A DNA stretch of 34,802 nt from Verrucomicrobiales bacterium (GTDB lineage: Bacteria > Verrucomicrobiota > Verrucomicrobiia > Limisphaerales > JAYPXF01), in assembly GCA_002715965.1 (NCBI GenBank), contig PBAL01000019.1, positions 1-34,802 of the forward strand. The letters run 5' to 3'. Position 1 is the stretch's first letter. The number at the start of each line of letters is the position of its first letter. Shown here piece after piece: positions 15,969 through 24,208 of the stretch. The position numbers and the translations under genes were made by a program. Below the pieces are notes generated by a model. It was not told the origin of the DNA, ran no database searches, and saw only the letters and a list, made by a program, of their open reading frames with translations.

Positions 15969-16988
15969 TTGCTCCTCGCGGTTGAGTCTTCCTGCGACGA
16001 AACCAGCGTGGCGGTCATCAACAACGGCCGCGCGCTGGCAAACGTTGTTGCCTCTCAGATTGCCCTCCATGCGGAGTATGGAGGGGTTGTTCCCGAACTG
16101 GCCACACGCGAACACCTTCGCAACTTTCCACCCGTCGCAAATGCCGCCCTGAAACAGGCCGGCATTGAGGCGCCAGACATCGAGGTGGCCTGCTCCACGG
16201 CCGGCCCGGGATTGCCGCAAGCACTGATGATGGGATCGCGCGCGGCGCAGGGATTCGCATTCGCCCTCAACCGGCCTTACCTGGCGATACACCATCATGA
16301 GGCGCATCTGTATTCGCCTTGGATTTCGGGCGAACCGCCGGAAGCGCAATGGGATGAATTCGAGCCCAACGTTTCGCTCATTGTGAGCGGAGGCCATACG
16401 CTGCTGGTGCACGTAAAAGGCATCTGTGATCACGAAGTTCTGGGTGGCACGCTTGACGATGCTGCGGGCGAGTGTTTCGACAAGACTGCAAAACTGATGG
16501 GCCTGCCGTACCCAGGCGGCCCGGTCTTGGACAAGCTGGCGGAGGAGGGCGATCCCGAGGCGCATGCCTTCCCGCGTCCCCTGCTGAAGAATCCCGGTTA
16601 TGAATTCAGCTTCAGCGGACTCAAGACCTCCGTACGATACTTCCTCCGCGACAATCCAAAGGTGCTTGAAGAAGACAGCGGACTCAAAGATCTGTGCGCC
16701 AGCATCCGCGCCGCGATCCTCGAAGTTCTCGTGGCCAAGACCATACGCGCCGCAAAGAAACTCGGGGTGAATTGCGTGACTTCATCAGGCGGGGTCAGTT
16801 GCAATGCCGGCCTCAGGCGTGCGCTGACCGAGCGCTGTGAAAAGTTTGGATTCGAACTCCGTATCGCACAGCCAAGTCTCTGCACGGATAACGCAGCGAT
16901 GGTTGGTATCCTAGCGGAACGCAAGTGGGAACAGGCAAGGCAACCAGATTCGTTGGACTGCGCCATACGGCCCGGTTGGCAGTTATGA
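15969..16988 (+). CDS. tsaD: tRNA N6-threonylcarbamoyladenosine transferase TsaD
   Basis: TsaD transfers the threonylcarbamoyl group to A37 of ANN-decoding tRNAs, working with TsaB, TsaE and TsaC in the cytoplasm. The 339-residue protein has all family marks: VESSCDETS near the start, GGVVPELATREH, the metal ligands in HHHEAH (H109 and H113), IVSGGHTLL, DDAAGECFDKTAK, FSGLKTSVR, SGGVSCNAGLR and CTDNAAMVG. The start is a TTG at 15969, two bases after the protease stop; no ATG is available before the SSCDE motif. Partner genes are not in the window. One tRNA that it does not need to modify at A37 by codon class but that also has A37 (tRNA-Arg CCU) is nearby. Confidence 0.96.
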   Translation: MLLAVESSCDETSVAVINNGRALANVVASQIALHAEYGGVVPELATREHLRNFPPVANAALKQAGIEAPDIEVACSTAGPGLPQALMMGSRAAQGFAFALNRPYLAIHHHEAHLYSPWISGEPPEAQWDEFEPNVSLIVSGGHTLLVHVKGICDHEVLGGTLDDAAGECFDKTAKLMGLPYPGGPVLDKLAEEGDPEAHAFPRPLLKNPGYEFSFSGLKTSVRYFLRDNPKVLEEDSGLKDLCASIRAAILEVLVAKTIRAAKKLGVNCVTSSGGVSCNAGLRRALTERCEKFGFELRIAQPSLCTDNAAMVGILAERKWEQARQPDSLDCAIRPGWQL

Positions 16989-17011
16989 TCGGGCAGGCTT
17001 GGGAGAGACAT

Positions 17012-17036
17012 TCTGCTCGCTCACGCTCGCGGCTAC
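17012..17036. repeat. Short dispersed GCTCACGCTC-type repeat in a convergent gap
   Basis: The motif GCTCGCTCACGCTC followed by GCGGCTAC lies between the 3' ends of tsaD and the next sulfatase. It matches 19 of 22 positions with 24160-24180. In memory such GCTCACGCTC elements are widespread between genes in planctomycete and verrucomicrobial genomes. Confidence 0.6.
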
Positions 17037-17055
17037 GGGCCGGATCCAGCCGCGT

Positions 17056-18651
17056 TTACTTCTTGGCCTTTTTCTTCTTCCCGCTTTTCGCACTCCCTGA
17101 GCTCGTGTCCTTGCGGAAATTCAGCGAGCTAAGCTTTTCTTTCGTTGGCTTCAATTGCTTCTCACCCAGGTGATCGACGTCCTTGGCCATGCGAAACCAT
17201 TCCTTGGACATTGCGGCCACGCGTTCGGGATACTTGGCGGAGAGGTCGTTGAGTTCCGTCCGATCGTTCTTCATGTCGTAGAGTTCCCAACGGCCAAGCT
17301 TCGCGGATACGAGCTTCCAATCCCCCTGACGCAATGCGCGATCCGATCCGAAGTGGAAATAGAGCGTGTCGTGTCCCTCGCGTTTTTTGCCCTGGAAGAT
17401 GGGGAGGAGTGATTTGCCCTGAAGCGGCTGAATCTTTCGATCGCCAATCTGCTTTGGATACTTCGCATTCGCGACGTCAATGAACGTCGCCATGTAATCG
17501 ATCAAATGACCGGGTTGATCAGTGAACGAACCGGGCTTGGTCTTCAAGCCCTTGGGCCAGTGCGCAATCATTGGTGAGGAAATCCCACCTTCGTGCTGGT
17601 TTTGTTTGTAGAGCCGGAAAGGCGTATTGCCCGCGTAGGCCCAGCTGGCGTCGTAGGTCCAGTACGACTTCTCGTCCCAAGGCTTGAGGAAGCGCCCGCG
17701 AGTGCGTTCGAAAGGGCAGGCGCCGTTGTCAGCACAAAAGAGGAACAGCGTATTTTCCCAGACGCCTTTGTCTTTGAGGCCTTTGACGAGCCGCCCGATG
17801 TTCTTGTCCATGACGTCCACCATCGCAGCAAAGACTTCCATGCGATCGGCTTCCCATTGCTTCTCACTCTCGGAAATGCTCTTGAAGGCCGGGACGTGAT
17901 CCGGGCGCGGAGCGTTCTTCCATTTCTTCGGAACGACTCCCGTCTTCAACTGCTTGCGATATCGGCGGGCGCGAATCTTGTCCCAGCCCTCATCAAATCT
18001 GCCGTCATATTTCTTCACGTCCTCTTCCGGTGCATGAAGCGGGTAATGCGGTGCATTGTAGGCGAGATAAAGGAGAAACGGTTTCTTGCTGTCGACTGCG
18101 TCATCCAGGAAATCCAATGCGTAGTCCGTGATCGCGTGGGTGGTGTAAAAGCGACGGCCGTTGAGGCGCTCGGGGATGTCAAATTTTTTCCCGTCGAGCC
18201 GGAAGCTGTCGTCACCCGTGAAGAAGTTGCAGGCGCCGGAGAGGTGTCCGAAGTAACGTTGGAAACCGAAATCCGTAGGTTCCTTGGTAAGATGCCATTT
18301 GCCCGACATCGCCGTGAAGTATCCGGCGCGTTGCAGGACCTCGGCGATCGTCGCGCCACGGCTGAGCTTGGAACTGCCCGCCTGGTCGCAATAAAGACCG
18401 GTGAGCAGCGAGACCCGCGACGAATGACACTTCGCGGTGTTGTAAAAGCTTCGAAAGCGCAACCCGTCGGCAGCCAACCCATCCAGGACCGGCGTTTCGA
18501 TCGACGAACCGTAGCAACCCAGATCCGAGTAACCCAGATCATCCGCCATGATCAGCACGATGTTGGGCCGGTCATCCGCCCGGGCCTTCAGACTGAACAC
18601 AAACGAGAGAACGAACGCAGTGCGCACTAGAGAACGAAAAAAGCGATGCAT
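17056..18651 (-). CDS. Secreted sulfatase with atypical CHSSR active-site motif
   Basis: This 531-residue protein has a signal peptide (about 1-25, ending KARA), metal ligands in LIMADDLGYSDLG and a sulfatase fold with GKWHL and FCADNGACPF motifs. The formylglycine site reads K-C75-HSSR-VSLLTG, where the usual C-x-P/A-x-R has serine in the third position. The C-terminus ends in a basic tail (SGKKKKAKK). It converges on tsaD across a 67-base gap and is divergent from the subtilase gene. Whether the cysteine is converted to formylglycine is uncertain, but the arginine and flanking SLLTG are intact, so an active enzyme remains likely. Confidence 0.9.
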   Translation of the reverse strand: MHRFFRSLVRTAFVLSFVFSLKARADDRPNIVLIMADDLGYSDLGCYGSSIETPVLDGLAADGLRFRSFYNTAKCHSSRVSLLTGLYCDQAGSSKLSRGATIAEVLQRAGYFTAMSGKWHLTKEPTDFGFQRYFGHLSGACNFFTGDDSFRLDGKKFDIPERLNGRRFYTTHAITDYALDFLDDAVDSKKPFLLYLAYNAPHYPLHAPEEDVKKYDGRFDEGWDKIRARRYRKQLKTGVVPKKWKNAPRPDHVPAFKSISESEKQWEADRMEVFAAMVDVMDKNIGRLVKGLKDKGVWENTLFLFCADNGACPFERTRGRFLKPWDEKSYWTYDASWAYAGNTPFRLYKQNQHEGGISSPMIAHWPKGLKTKPGSFTDQPGHLIDYMATFIDVANAKYPKQIGDRKIQPLQGKSLLPIFQGKKREGHDTLYFHFGSDRALRQGDWKLVSAKLGRWELYDMKNDRTELNDLSAKYPERVAAMSKEWFRMAKDVDHLGEKQLKPTKEKLSSLNFRKDTSSGSAKSGKKKKAKK

Positions 18652-18722
18652 GTGTGTTTGTGTTCCAACGGGACGAATTATTCAACCCAACAACAATTTG
18701 AACGGATCCCTGCCCGGTTCGT

Positions 18723-18764
18723 CCGAGGTTTTTCGTGATTCGTTCCAATGAATTGAAACCTCGG
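18723..18764. promoter_or_regulatory. Inverted repeat between divergent sulfatase and subtilase genes
   Basis: CCGAGGTTT (18723-18731) is perfectly complementary to AAACCTCGG (18756-18764), with a 24-base spacer that itself has ATTC/GAAT. It lies in the 180-base gap between two divergent genes, where a bidirectional operator is a reasonable guess; no regulator can be named. Confidence 0.35.
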
Positions 18765-18831
18765 GTGTCAAAGACCAGTCAGTAGTCTACCGTATGAGAA
18801 TGGGTTTGAATCGAAGAGATCGGGAACAAGA

Positions 18832-21564
18832 ATGGCTGCGGAACAAGGAACCAATGTTTTGAGACCCTTTGGAACCATCCTTTTTGGCCTGCTCGCTGTT
18901 GGCACTTTCAACGCGTCTGCAGCCTGGCGTGAGTTTCGATTTGTCGAACCGGCAGCGAAGATTTATCGGATCGATATCCCTGAAGTGATTGGAAAGACTG
19001 GCCCGAGATCGCTCGCAGCGGATGCCCCACTCGGTCCACGAAATTTGAGGTTTCTGGATCGCGTCGTTCTGCAGCTCAAGGTTGATGCAAAACTGAAGGA
19101 CGTTCTCAGCGAAAGTCCTCTCAAACTTAGTCGCACGGTTGCCGAGGGGATCCATGTATTGCAGGCACGAGACGCAGTTGTCGCAGCAGAGGAAGCTGAA
19201 CGTCTGGCAAAAGTGCCTGGCGTCGTCGTGAGTCACCCGGTGCGGAAGTTTGACCGGCAGGCAGATGGCAAGTATGCACCGTTTCCGGACGACCCGCGCT
19301 TCGCAAGTCAGTGGAACCTGGAGGCTCGCGACACCAATGGCATCCCTTCCCGCGTTTCGCTCAACGTGCGTGAAGCATGGCCGATCAGCCGGGGCGAAGG
19401 AGTGGTGGTGGGTGTTGGGGACGACGGAGTGGAGCTCAACCATCCGGATCTGTATCCCGCGGCATTGGGCAATCCGCACCGCAACTTCGAACAGGGAACG
19501 ACGAACGGAAATCACCTTTCGAACTTCGAGAGCCACGGCACCACGGTCGCTGGATTGGCCGTCGCGCGTGGCGACAACGGTGTTGGCATGGCGGGAGTCG
19601 CCCCACAGGCCGGCTTGGCTGCGTGGAAAATGCTGCAAGTCTCATCCGAAGGCGCGGCCAGCGTCTATCAACACGAGCCGGACAAGGTGTGGGTCCACAA
19701 TTACAGCTGGACTTCGAGCGCGAGCGGACTTGGTAGCGTGCCGCTCCTGGAACGCACGGCGCGAACGAATGCCTTCAAGATATTTCGTGGCGGACGGGGG
19801 ACGGTCATCGTCCACGCTGCGGGCAATGAACGCGATTTTGATCAATCGAGCGGCCGCCAGCAACGTGGCGACGCAAACGAAGACGGGTATGTGAACACAC
19901 CGGGCGTCATCCCGGTGGCCGCACTCAAAGCCAGTGGACGGGTGGCCAGTTACAGCAATCCCGGCGCCTGCGTGCTAGTTGCCGCGCCGGGTGGCGAAAC
20001 GGATGGGCCACTACTGTTCACGACCGATCGATTGGGTGCGCTCGGGCTCAATCAAATCAGCGGATGCGTCGGTTTCACCAATTGCGCAGATTATGCCTTC
20101 GACGGGTTCGGATTCACCGGCACCTCGGCCGCTGCTCCGCAAATCGCCGGTTTGACAGCGCTTATCCTGAGCGCCAATACCAATCTTGCTGTTCGCGACG
20201 TACAACAAATCCTTGCGTTGTCCGCCTCTCAACCGGACCCAAACGATTGGGACATTCAAACCAACGCAGCCGGAGTCGCCTTCAGTCATAACGTGGGATT
20301 CGGGTTGCCGGATGCCGGCCAGGCCGTTCGCCTCGCGCAGATCTGGACCAATCGGCCGGCCACCATTCAGCTCTCCTATGTGAATCAACCGAACGGTGTA
20401 CCGATTCCTGATCCCGGCCACACCGTGCACATCACCGGCATCGGCAATCCAACCAACATCACCGGCTTGTTTCACGAACGCGCCATTCATCCGGATATCG
20501 GTGCAGGCGACGGACTCGTTCCGGCGACCGACACCTCCTCACATCCACTCGTGGATGTCGGACAGGCGATCGCACCGATTGGGCAGTCCCTCACGGGCAA
20601 GGCGGCCTTGATTGAACGGGGCGGTCCAGGCGGACACGAATCCAATTTTTCATCGAAGTTGACTCAGGCTGCAAACGTAGGTGCCGGGTTTGGCATTATA
20701 TTCAACAACGTTGCTGGAGGTGTGGAATCCCTGATTTCAATGAACTACGTCGATCCGGTTTCCATCCCGTCGATCTTCATTTCGCGGGCCGACGGCCTTT
20801 TCCTTTCGAACCAACTTCAAACCAATTTTCAGCTCAGGGTACAATTGAAACTGAATGACCTACGCCTGCCATTCATTGTCACGAATCAAATGTTGGTGGA
20901 GCGCGTCGCGGTGAAGCTGAACGTCAACCACTCCCTGCGTCGCAACCTGCGAATCGCCCTCACCTCGCCTGGTGGTACGACCAGTCGGCTGCAACATTCC
21001 CTGGTGTGCAATTCAACGACCGGCCGCAACTGCATCAGCGAATCCGGACCTGCCGACTGGACCTACGAGTCGGTAGCACACCTCTATGAACCATCATCCG
21101 GCACATGGACCCTGCAATTTGTGGACGACGAACCAGGAGCAACGGGAACGGTGACCCGCGCCGAATTGTTCCTCACGGGAATTCCCATCACCGACTCCGA
21201 CGCTGATGGTCTTGATGACTCTTGGGAGACGCAGCAATTCATAAACCTCGCTGCGACCGCCTCCGGTGACAACGATGGCGATGGCTATCCCAACTCGGTG
21301 GAGAATGTACTGGGGAGCGATCCCAATGACGTGAATTCCCCGTTTCCCTTCGAAATGGACCTCTCACGATGGGACGCCAATCGTTCCCGTCTCAGCTGGT
21401 TCAGTTCGGCGAACAAGCAATTCACAGTTGAGGTGTCGGACAACGGGAGCGGTCCCTACACCGCATTGACAAATGTTCCTTCCAAGTTTCCCGTGACGGA
21501 AACATTCATCACGAACACAAACACGATCCCCAAGTTTTATCGTGTGAGGGCAACGCTTCAGTAA
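18832..21564 (+). CDS. Secreted subtilisin-like protease (S8, kexin-like) with PA, P and calcium-repeat regions
   Basis: The 910-residue protein starts with a signal peptide (cleavage likely after NASA, about residue 30) and a propeptide to about 140. The S8 domain has its triad in GVGDDGVELNHPDL (D197), FESHGTTVAG (H235) and GTSAAAP (S431), with the oxyanion asparagine N331 in HAAGNE. The DDG and HPDL context resembles kexin/furin-type S8B enzymes. A PA-like insert follows (about 585-660, GAGFGIIFNN), then a P domain (about 680-785, LNVNHSLRRNLRIAL to ending in LFLTGI). After that come aspartate-rich calcium-type motifs (DSDADGLDD, DNDGDGYPNS) and a C-terminal beta region. It should be an extracellular or surface protease. 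Confidence 0.92.
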   Translation: MAAEQGTNVLRPFGTILFGLLAVGTFNASAAWREFRFVEPAAKIYRIDIPEVIGKTGPRSLAADAPLGPRNLRFLDRVVLQLKVDAKLKDVLSESPLKLSRTVAEGIHVLQARDAVVAAEEAERLAKVPGVVVSHPVRKFDRQADGKYAPFPDDPRFASQWNLEARDTNGIPSRVSLNVREAWPISRGEGVVVGVGDDGVELNHPDLYPAALGNPHRNFEQGTTNGNHLSNFESHGTTVAGLAVARGDNGVGMAGVAPQAGLAAWKMLQVSSEGAASVYQHEPDKVWVHNYSWTSSASGLGSVPLLERTARTNAFKIFRGGRGTVIVHAAGNERDFDQSSGRQQRGDANEDGYVNTPGVIPVAALKASGRVASYSNPGACVLVAAPGGETDGPLLFTTDRLGALGLNQISGCVGFTNCADYAFDGFGFTGTSAAAPQIAGLTALILSANTNLAVRDVQQILALSASQPDPNDWDIQTNAAGVAFSHNVGFGLPDAGQAVRLAQIWTNRPATIQLSYVNQPNGVPIPDPGHTVHITGIGNPTNITGLFHERAIHPDIGAGDGLVPATDTSSHPLVDVGQAIAPIGQSLTGKAALIERGGPGGHESNFSSKLTQAANVGAGFGIIFNNVAGGVESLISMNYVDPVSIPSIFISRADGLFLSNQLQTNFQLRVQLKLNDLRLPFIVTNQMLVERVAVKLNVNHSLRRNLRIALTSPGGTTSRLQHSLVCNSTTGRNCISESGPADWTYESVAHLYEPSSGTWTLQFVDDEPGATGTVTRAELFLTGIPITDSDADGLDDSWETQQFINLAATASGDNDGDGYPNSVENVLGSDPNDVNSPFPFEMDLSRWDANRSRLSWFSSANKQFTVEVSDNGSGPYTALTNVPSKFPVTETFITNTNTIPKFYRVRATLQ

Positions 21565-21628
21565 CCACACCAGCCCGTGTTCGATATGATGGGGCAGGAT
21601 CAAGAGAGGCCTCACCTCAACAGTGGTC

Positions 21629-21754
21629 TTCTCCCTCTCCCGCTGGGATGTCCGTTACCCACAAATCGGCCACCACGGATACATTGGGCATCGCCAGCGC
21701 GGCAGCGATTTGGGTAATGTACAGCCCGCTGGGAGAGGCAGGGTTGAGGGAGAA
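21629..21754. repeat. Imperfect long inverted repeat, MITE-like
   Basis: The left arm (21629-21669) and right arm (21706-21754) are imperfect reverse complements. Shared blocks include TTCTCCCT/AGGGAGAA, CTCTCCC/GGGAGAG, TTACCC/GGGTAA and AAATCG/CGATTT, with a 36-base loop. The outer CCCTCTCCC type sequence resembles the repeat at 28881-28916. It lies between the subtilase stop and the next sulfatase start. No transposase is nearby. Confidence 0.55.
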
Positions 21755-21904
21755 CGCTACGAAAACAGGTTGATCGGATTCTGTCCAAACGAGGGAGTTC
21801 TTGTCGTGTCGTCCTCAGTTGGCACTGCGATTGATTCACGCAAGCAAGCCCACCCAATGCCTCCCTTGCTTGACGCGCATAGATCGATCGGTCAGAACGC
21901 GCGC

Positions 21905-24094
21905 ATGATTTTCCGCATTCTTTTCGTCGCCATGATCCTGGCGTCGGGATCCGGCGCCACTTATGCGAAGTCGCCTCGCCCGAACATCCTGTACTTCTAC
22001 GTGGACGATTGGGGATGGGGTGCCATCGGTCCCAATGGACAGGCAGAACGCAAGGCCAAGGGACTGCCCTATGTGTCGACGCCAAACCTCGACCGGCTTG
22101 CGGCAGAAGGCGTGAACTTCACCCGGTCCTATGGCTGCACGGTTTGCTCTCCGGCGCGTTCATCACAGCAATCCGGTTTCCATCAAGGTCACACCTTCGC
22201 CGACCGCAATGACCCGGATAACGCGAAGAAGGCCATGCGGGCGGATGACATCCTGATGGGCGATGCCTTGTCCAAGGCCGGCTACACGACCGGTTATTGG
22301 GGCAAGTGGGGATATGGCGGAACGAAGAGTCAGCCCGATCCTGAAATCGTCAACGTGCAGACCTTGCCCACCTCGCATGGATACCAGTTCGTAGTTGCGG
22401 AATTGCATCATGTTCGCGCTCACACTTTCTACCAACCCACCCTATGGAACGCCCCCGCCAAGCGTGGCTCCGTCGGAGGATTGGAACTGAAACTCAACTC
22501 GGTCGCCGCATATCGGAACCAGTCGCGTTATCCGAACCAACCAGCACTGCAAAACCAACCGGACTATCCAAAGACTGCCTACTGCGATGATGTGTATGCC
22601 TTCGCCGCTCTGGATTTCGTCCGCGAGAACGCCATCAAATACAACAAAACCGGGAAGCCGTTCTTTGGCCTGCTTGGGGTGCAGGTTCCACATGCACCGT
22701 TCCATGAGATCGAGGAATTGCCGGAGTGGGATCGTGCCTACCGAAAGCTCGGATTCTTCAACAACCTCAACAAGCAAAGCCGGCAATGGGCAGCCATGGT
22801 CACGCGACTTGACGCGCATTTCGGCAATATCCTTGCCGCGCTCGAAGACCCGAACGGCGATGGCGACAAGACCGACTCGGTGGCGGACAACACCCTGGTC
22901 ATCTTCCAATCCGACAATGGCGGACCTCAACACGCGGCGCGTAATGAGTTCCGTGCCAACGGCGGATTACGCGCATCAAAGGGATCGATCTACGAAGGTG
23001 GAATTCGCATTCCGACCATCATGCGTTGGCCGGCGAAGATCACAAAGAACTCCAAGCTCAGGGCGGGCAGCAGCAACGACAAGGTGATCGATGTAACAGA
23101 TCTGCTTCCCACCTTCTGCGAACTGGCGGGCGTGGACGCACCGCTTGGTGTGGACGGAGTTTCGCTGGCACCGACGCTGACCGGCGAAGGATCTCAGCGG
23201 CATCGCGAGTTCCTGATTCACGAAGCCAGGCGATCGGCTTCGGTCATCCGAGGCAATCACAAGTTGGTCCACACGCCAAAGCGACTTGAGTTGTATGACC
23301 TGGAGAAGGACCACGCAGAAGAGAACAACATTGCCGATGAACATCCTGTGCTGGTGAAAGAGTTGGAGGCGATCCTCATCGCCGAACGAGCGATCGAGCC
23401 CAAGGGATTCGCAACCACTTATCATCGTTGGACGGGCAAGGGCTCAGGACGAAGCACGTCCGATTCCGGCAATTGGTCCGACTACGTCTACGAGAACGCC
23501 GGGCTGACCTACATGACGGCCGACAGTTCACCGAGCGATTCCTGGATTGCGTCTATCCGTAACACTCGCAACGACGCGTCCAGCGTGTTCTGTCAGGGAG
23601 AGCTGAACCTGCTTGCCTTGGAACTGCGTGGGAGAGGACTTGTGGTTGGGAAAGATGGCGAATTGACCGCGCGCAATGAGATTCGAATCTCACGCGAAGG
23701 CTATATTGAGCTGAATGGTGGCAGCATCAACACGGCCCGCTGGCTGAACATTGCGCCATACGCTTCGCTCCGCGGATTCGGTACAGTGCGCGGGTCTGTG
23801 TTCAACTCAGGCTCGATCGATCTGCAAAACGAACTGACAGTGTCGTCGGACTACCGCCAGGAGAACGGTGAGCTGTGGGTGACCTGGGGTTCGCGGATCG
23901 AGGTGGGAGGTGAAGCACAGCTACATGGGAAGGTCTATGTCCATGCCGCGGACGGAAAGCTGAAGCAAGGCGATAGCTTTGAACTCTTGAGGGCCAAACG
24001 AGTGGCCGGAAGATTTGAATTGCCGGGAGGAATTGAGGCAAACGGTTACGATCTCACCTACTCAACAACCAACGTCCTGGTGACGCTCAGGTAG
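21905..24094 (+). CDS. Secreted sulfatase with C-terminal beta-rich extension
   Basis: I start at the ATG at 21905, which begins a clear signal peptide (MIFRILFVAMILASGSGATYA); the open frame further upstream reads through an intergenic inverted repeat. The 729-residue product has metal ligands in FYVDDWGWG (D34, D35) and a canonical formylglycine site C81-SPAR. Further motifs are YWGKWGYGG and FQSDNGGP. The catalytic part ends near residue 500. A 226-residue tail (from TTYHRWTGKG) then has repeated short strands (LRGRGLVVG, YIELNGGSINT, LRGFGTVRGSV, LTVSSDYRQ), like the beta-helical, autotransporter-associated-strand type tails of secreted PVC proteins. The tail may bind glycan or anchor the enzyme. 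Confidence 0.9.
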   Translation: MIFRILFVAMILASGSGATYAKSPRPNILYFYVDDWGWGAIGPNGQAERKAKGLPYVSTPNLDRLAAEGVNFTRSYGCTVCSPARSSQQSGFHQGHTFADRNDPDNAKKAMRADDILMGDALSKAGYTTGYWGKWGYGGTKSQPDPEIVNVQTLPTSHGYQFVVAELHHVRAHTFYQPTLWNAPAKRGSVGGLELKLNSVAAYRNQSRYPNQPALQNQPDYPKTAYCDDVYAFAALDFVRENAIKYNKTGKPFFGLLGVQVPHAPFHEIEELPEWDRAYRKLGFFNNLNKQSRQWAAMVTRLDAHFGNILAALEDPNGDGDKTDSVADNTLVIFQSDNGGPQHAARNEFRANGGLRASKGSIYEGGIRIPTIMRWPAKITKNSKLRAGSSNDKVIDVTDLLPTFCELAGVDAPLGVDGVSLAPTLTGEGSQRHREFLIHEARRSASVIRGNHKLVHTPKRLELYDLEKDHAEENNIADEHPVLVKELEAILIAERAIEPKGFATTYHRWTGKGSGRSTSDSGNWSDYVYENAGLTYMTADSSPSDSWIASIRNTRNDASSVFCQGELNLLALELRGRGLVVGKDGELTARNEIRISREGYIELNGGSINTARWLNIAPYASLRGFGTVRGSVFNSGSIDLQNELTVSSDYRQENGELWVTWGSRIEVGGEAQLHGKVYVHAADGKLKQGDSFELLRAKRVAGRFELPGGIEANGYDLTYSTTNVLVTLR

Positions 24095-24125
24095 CGACGC
24101 GATCAACAATCATCAGCGTTGCCGC

Positions 24126-24181
24126 GCGGGTGAGCGAGCAGATCATGAGCTTTCCATATGCTGGCTCACGCTCACCGCTAC
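24126..24181. repeat. Imperfect palindromic intergenic repeat (REP-like)
   Basis: GCGGGTGAGCGAGCAG at the left and CTGGCTCACGCTCACCGC at the right are imperfect reverse complements around a 20-odd-base loop. The right half is the same motif as at 17012-17036. It lies between two convergent genes (sulfatase and aminopeptidase), where it could act as a transcript-end hairpin. Confidence 0.55.
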
Positions 24182-24208
24182 ATTTTCAACCCGTCCGAAC
24201 TAACCAGT

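Noticed and set aside
17593..18630. Plus-strand open frame of 345 codons
   Set aside because: It is antisense to the sulfatase at 17056-18651 and has no recognisable motif.
18787..19638. Minus-strand open frame of 283 codons
   Set aside because: It is antisense to the subtilase signal, propeptide and catalytic-Asp region.
21623..21904. Longer N-terminus of the sulfatase at 21905
   Set aside because: The extra 94 residues read through an intergenic inverted repeat and would precede a clear signal peptide.
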